Shown one piece after another: positions 11,565-13,373 of a stretch of 13,373 nt of DNA. Below the pieces are notes generated by a model. It was not told the origin of the DNA. It searched no databases and worked only from the letters and a program-made list of their open reading frames with translations. This DNA comes from Pseudomonadota bacterium (GTDB taxonomy: Bacteria > Pseudomonadota > Alphaproteobacteria > Sphingomonadales > Sphingomonadaceae). The stretch's first letter is position 1. Every line of letters starts with the position of its first letter. The stretch spans positions 1 through 13,373 of the forward strand of contig JAEZCS010000124.1 in NCBI GenBank assembly GCA_023433445.1. Direction: 5' to 3'. Made by a program: the position numbers and the translations under genes.

Positions 11565-13373
11565 ATGCTGCGTCAATATGAACTTGTTGAGCGAGTGAAG
11601 CGCTACGATCCGGATGCGGACGAGGCGATGATCAACCGCGCCTACGTCTTTTCCGTCCAGAAACACGGGTCCCAGAAGCGCGCCAGCGGCGACCCGTATT
11701 TCAGCCACCCGATCGAAGTGGCGGGCATCCTCACCGACTTCAGCCTGGACGACCAGACCATCGTCACGGCGCTGCTGCATGACACGATCGAGGATACGCT
11801 CGTCACCTATGACGAGATCGAGAGCGCGTTCGGCAAGGATGTCGCCAGGATGGTCGATGGCGTCACGAAGCTGTCGAAGATCGAAGCGATGTCGGAAAAT
11901 GAGCGGGCTGCGGAAAATCTCCGCAAGTTCCTGCTCGCCATGTCGGACGATATCCGCGTGCTGCTGGTGAAGCCCGCGGACCGGCTGCACAACATGCGCA
12001 CGCTGCACTTCATCAAGAATGAGCAGAAGCGCCGCCGCATCGCCCGCGAAACGATGGACATCTATGCTCCGCTTGCCGAGCGGATCGGCATGTATGACTT
12101 CATGCGGGAAATGCAGCTGCTCGCTTTCCGGGAGCTTGAACCGGAAGCCTATGACAGCATTACCAAGCGGCTGGAGCAGTTGAAGGAAGGCGGCCACGGC
12201 AAGGTCGATCGCATCGGCGCGGAACTGCAACTGCTGCTCGGCGGCAAGAACCTGTCCGTCACTGTGTCGGGACGCGAAAAACATCCTTATTCCATCTGGA
12301 AGAAGATGCAGGAGCGACACATCAGCTTTGAGCAGCTGACCGACGTCATGGCGTTCCGCGTCATCACCGAAACGACCGAGGATTGCTATCGCGCGCTGGG
12401 CGTCATCCACCAGACCTACAAGATGGTGCCGGGGCGGTTCAAAGACTATATTTCCACGCCCAAACGCAACGGCTACCGCTCGCTGCACACCACCGTCATT
12501 CATCAGGACAATGCCCGCATCGAGGTGCAGATCCGCAGCCGCGACATGCACAATGACGCGGAACTCGGCCTCGCAGCGCACTGGGCCTACAAGCAGAAGG
12601 GCGACGCGGGCGATCATCATGCGGCATGGCTTCGCGACCTCGTCGAAATCCTGGAACAGAGCCAGGATGCCGACGAGCTGCTCGAACATACCCGCATGGC
12701 GATGTATCAGGATCGCATCTTCGCCTTCTCCCCCAAGGGCGAGCTACACCAGCTGCCCAAGGGTTCGACGCCAGTCGATTTCGCCTATGCGGTACACACG
12801 TCGCTCGGCAACCAGACGGTGGGAGCCAAGGTCAACGGCCGCGTGGTTCCGCTGCGCACCAGCCTTGAAAATGGCGATCAGGTCGAAATCCTGAAATCCG
12901 AGGGGCAGGAGCCGCAACCGGGTTGGCTGACCTTCGCCATCACCGGCAAGGCGCGCGCCGCCATTCGCCGCTATATTCGCCAGAAGCAGCGCGGCGAGGA
13001 AGTGGCTCTGGGCGAGAAGCTGTACGAGGAAATCATCGGCCGCTTCTCCCCCGAACTGGCAAGCGAATTGGGTGACAAGGCACTGAAGGCCGCGCTCAAA
13101 CGCCTGAAGCTGGAGGATCGCGCGTCGCTGATGGTCGCCATCGCCACGCATCGCCTGTTGGACTCAGAGGTTATGGAGGCGCTCGTCCCCGGCTCCACCA
13201 CTGCCGAAGGCGTTGAAGAAGCCCATCCGCGCCAGCATGCCCCCGTATCGATCCGCGGCCTCACACCCGGCATCGCCTACAATCTGGGCGACTGTTGCCA
13301 CCCCGTTCCGGGCGACCGCATCGTCGGCGTTCGCCGTACCGGCGAACCGATCGAAGTGCACACCATCGACTGC
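11565..13373 (+). CDS. spoT: Bifunctional (p)ppGpp synthetase/hydrolase (RelA/SpoT homologue), C-terminus cut off
   Basis: The frame is open from ATG 11565 to the window end: 603 codons, no stop. The hydrolase domain (about 20-180) carries His48 in SHPIE, the HD pair His72/Asp73 in LLHDTIED, and Asp139 in ADRLHNMRT. The synthetase domain (about 225-340) has YSIWKKM, DVMAFRVI, and GRFKDYISTPKRNGYRSLHTT. Its RFKD (291-294) is the RxKD form typical of bifunctional enzymes, not the ExDD of RelA. A TGS domain (about 385-447) and the Cys-containing NLGDCCHPVPGD (573-584) of the zinc-finger/RIS region follow; the ACT domain lies beyond the edge. It sets (p)ppGpp levels in starvation and may be the only long RSH in the cell, as in most alphaproteobacteria, so the name rsh is equally fitting. 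One oddity: VKPADR where VKLADR is usual. Confidence 0.96.
   Translation, partial: MLRQYELVERVKRYDPDADEAMINRAYVFSVQKHGSQKRASGDPYFSHPIEVAGILTDFSLDDQTIVTALLHDTIEDTLVTYDEIESAFGKDVARMVDGVTKLSKIEAMSENERAAENLRKFLLAMSDDIRVLLVKPADRLHNMRTLHFIKNEQKRRRIARETMDIYAPLAERIGMYDFMREMQLLAFRELEPEAYDSITKRLEQLKEGGHGKVDRIGAELQLLLGGKNLSVTVSGREKHPYSIWKKMQERHISFEQLTDVMAFRVITETTEDCYRALGVIHQTYKMVPGRFKDYISTPKRNGYRSLHTTVIHQDNARIEVQIRSRDMHNDAELGLAAHWAYKQKGDAGDHHAAWLRDLVEILEQSQDADELLEHTRMAMYQDRIFAFSPKGELHQLPKGSTPVDFAYAVHTSLGNQTVGAKVNGRVVPLRTSLENGDQVEILKSEGQEPQPGWLTFAITGKARAAIRRYIRQKQRGEEVALGEKLYEEIIGRFSPELASELGDKALKAALKRLKLEDRASLMVAIATHRLLDSEVMEALVPGSTTAEGVEEAHPRQHAPVSIRGLTPGIAYNLGDCCHPVPGDRIVGVRRTGEPIEVHTIDC

Noticed and set aside
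11451..12689. A 412-codon open frame on the minus strand opposite the (p)ppGpp synthetase gene
   Set aside because: It is an antisense shadow produced by high GC; its translation has no domain motif, and the opposite strand encodes an unmistakable RSH protein.
1..13373. CRISPR array, tRNA/rRNA gene, insertion sequence, integrase or attachment site
   Set aside because: None seen on either strand; all longer frames are accounted for by recognisable or well-supported genes.

Overview
The window looks like chromosomal core sequence from an alphaproteobacterium, most likely a sphingomonad (Sphingobium/Sphingomonas type). This rests on high GC, the split methionine synthase next to metF and an ArsR-methyltransferase fusion, the rpmB / phytase-like esterase pair, and the lone RelA/SpoT homologue. 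The genus assignment is inference from remembered gene order and protein style, not from a search. There is no insertion sequence, prophage, CRISPR array, tRNA or rRNA, and no gene-free stretch longer than about 260 bases.

Layout. (1) 1-3195, minus strand: a methionine-cycle operon reading arsR-methyltransferase fusion > metF > metH1 (homocysteine domain) > metH2 (rest of methionine synthase, cut by the window edge). The first three genes are joined by ATGA overlaps. The two metH parts are separated by a paired palindromic repeat. A perfect 9-2-9 palindrome sits between the -35 and -10 of the operon promoter, so autoregulation by the ArsR protein is the natural reading. (2) 3375-4148: two small envelope genes facing each other, an Ala/Asn-rich lipoprotein and a glycine-zipper surface protein, with mirror-image terminators between them. 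(3) 4404-6689: a phytase-like esterase, rpmB (L28), a 73-residue membrane-anchored protein and tadA. (4) 6651-9014: a large GT-C-like membrane protein divergent from a GtrA flippase-like protein, a candidate periplasmic glycosylation pair. The large gene overlaps the 3' end of tadA by 39 bases. (5) 9022-11454, minus: an HxlR regulator, a LytS-type sensor kinase and a LytTR response regulator, probably one operon. (6) 11565 to the end, plus: the bifunctional (p)ppGpp synthetase/hydrolase, lacking only its C-terminal end.

How the genes work together. Region 1 makes methyl-THF (MetF) and uses it to remethylate homocysteine (MetH1/MetH2), under a regulator whose own methyltransferase fold could sense SAM or SAH. 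Regions 2 and 4 concern the envelope. Regions 3 and 6 are translation and the stringent response. Several promoters inferred here place transcription starts at or within a few bases of the start codon, so leaderless mRNAs are likely. The least described parts are the GT-C/GtrA pair, the Asn-striped lipoprotein and the terminator pair between the two small envelope genes.
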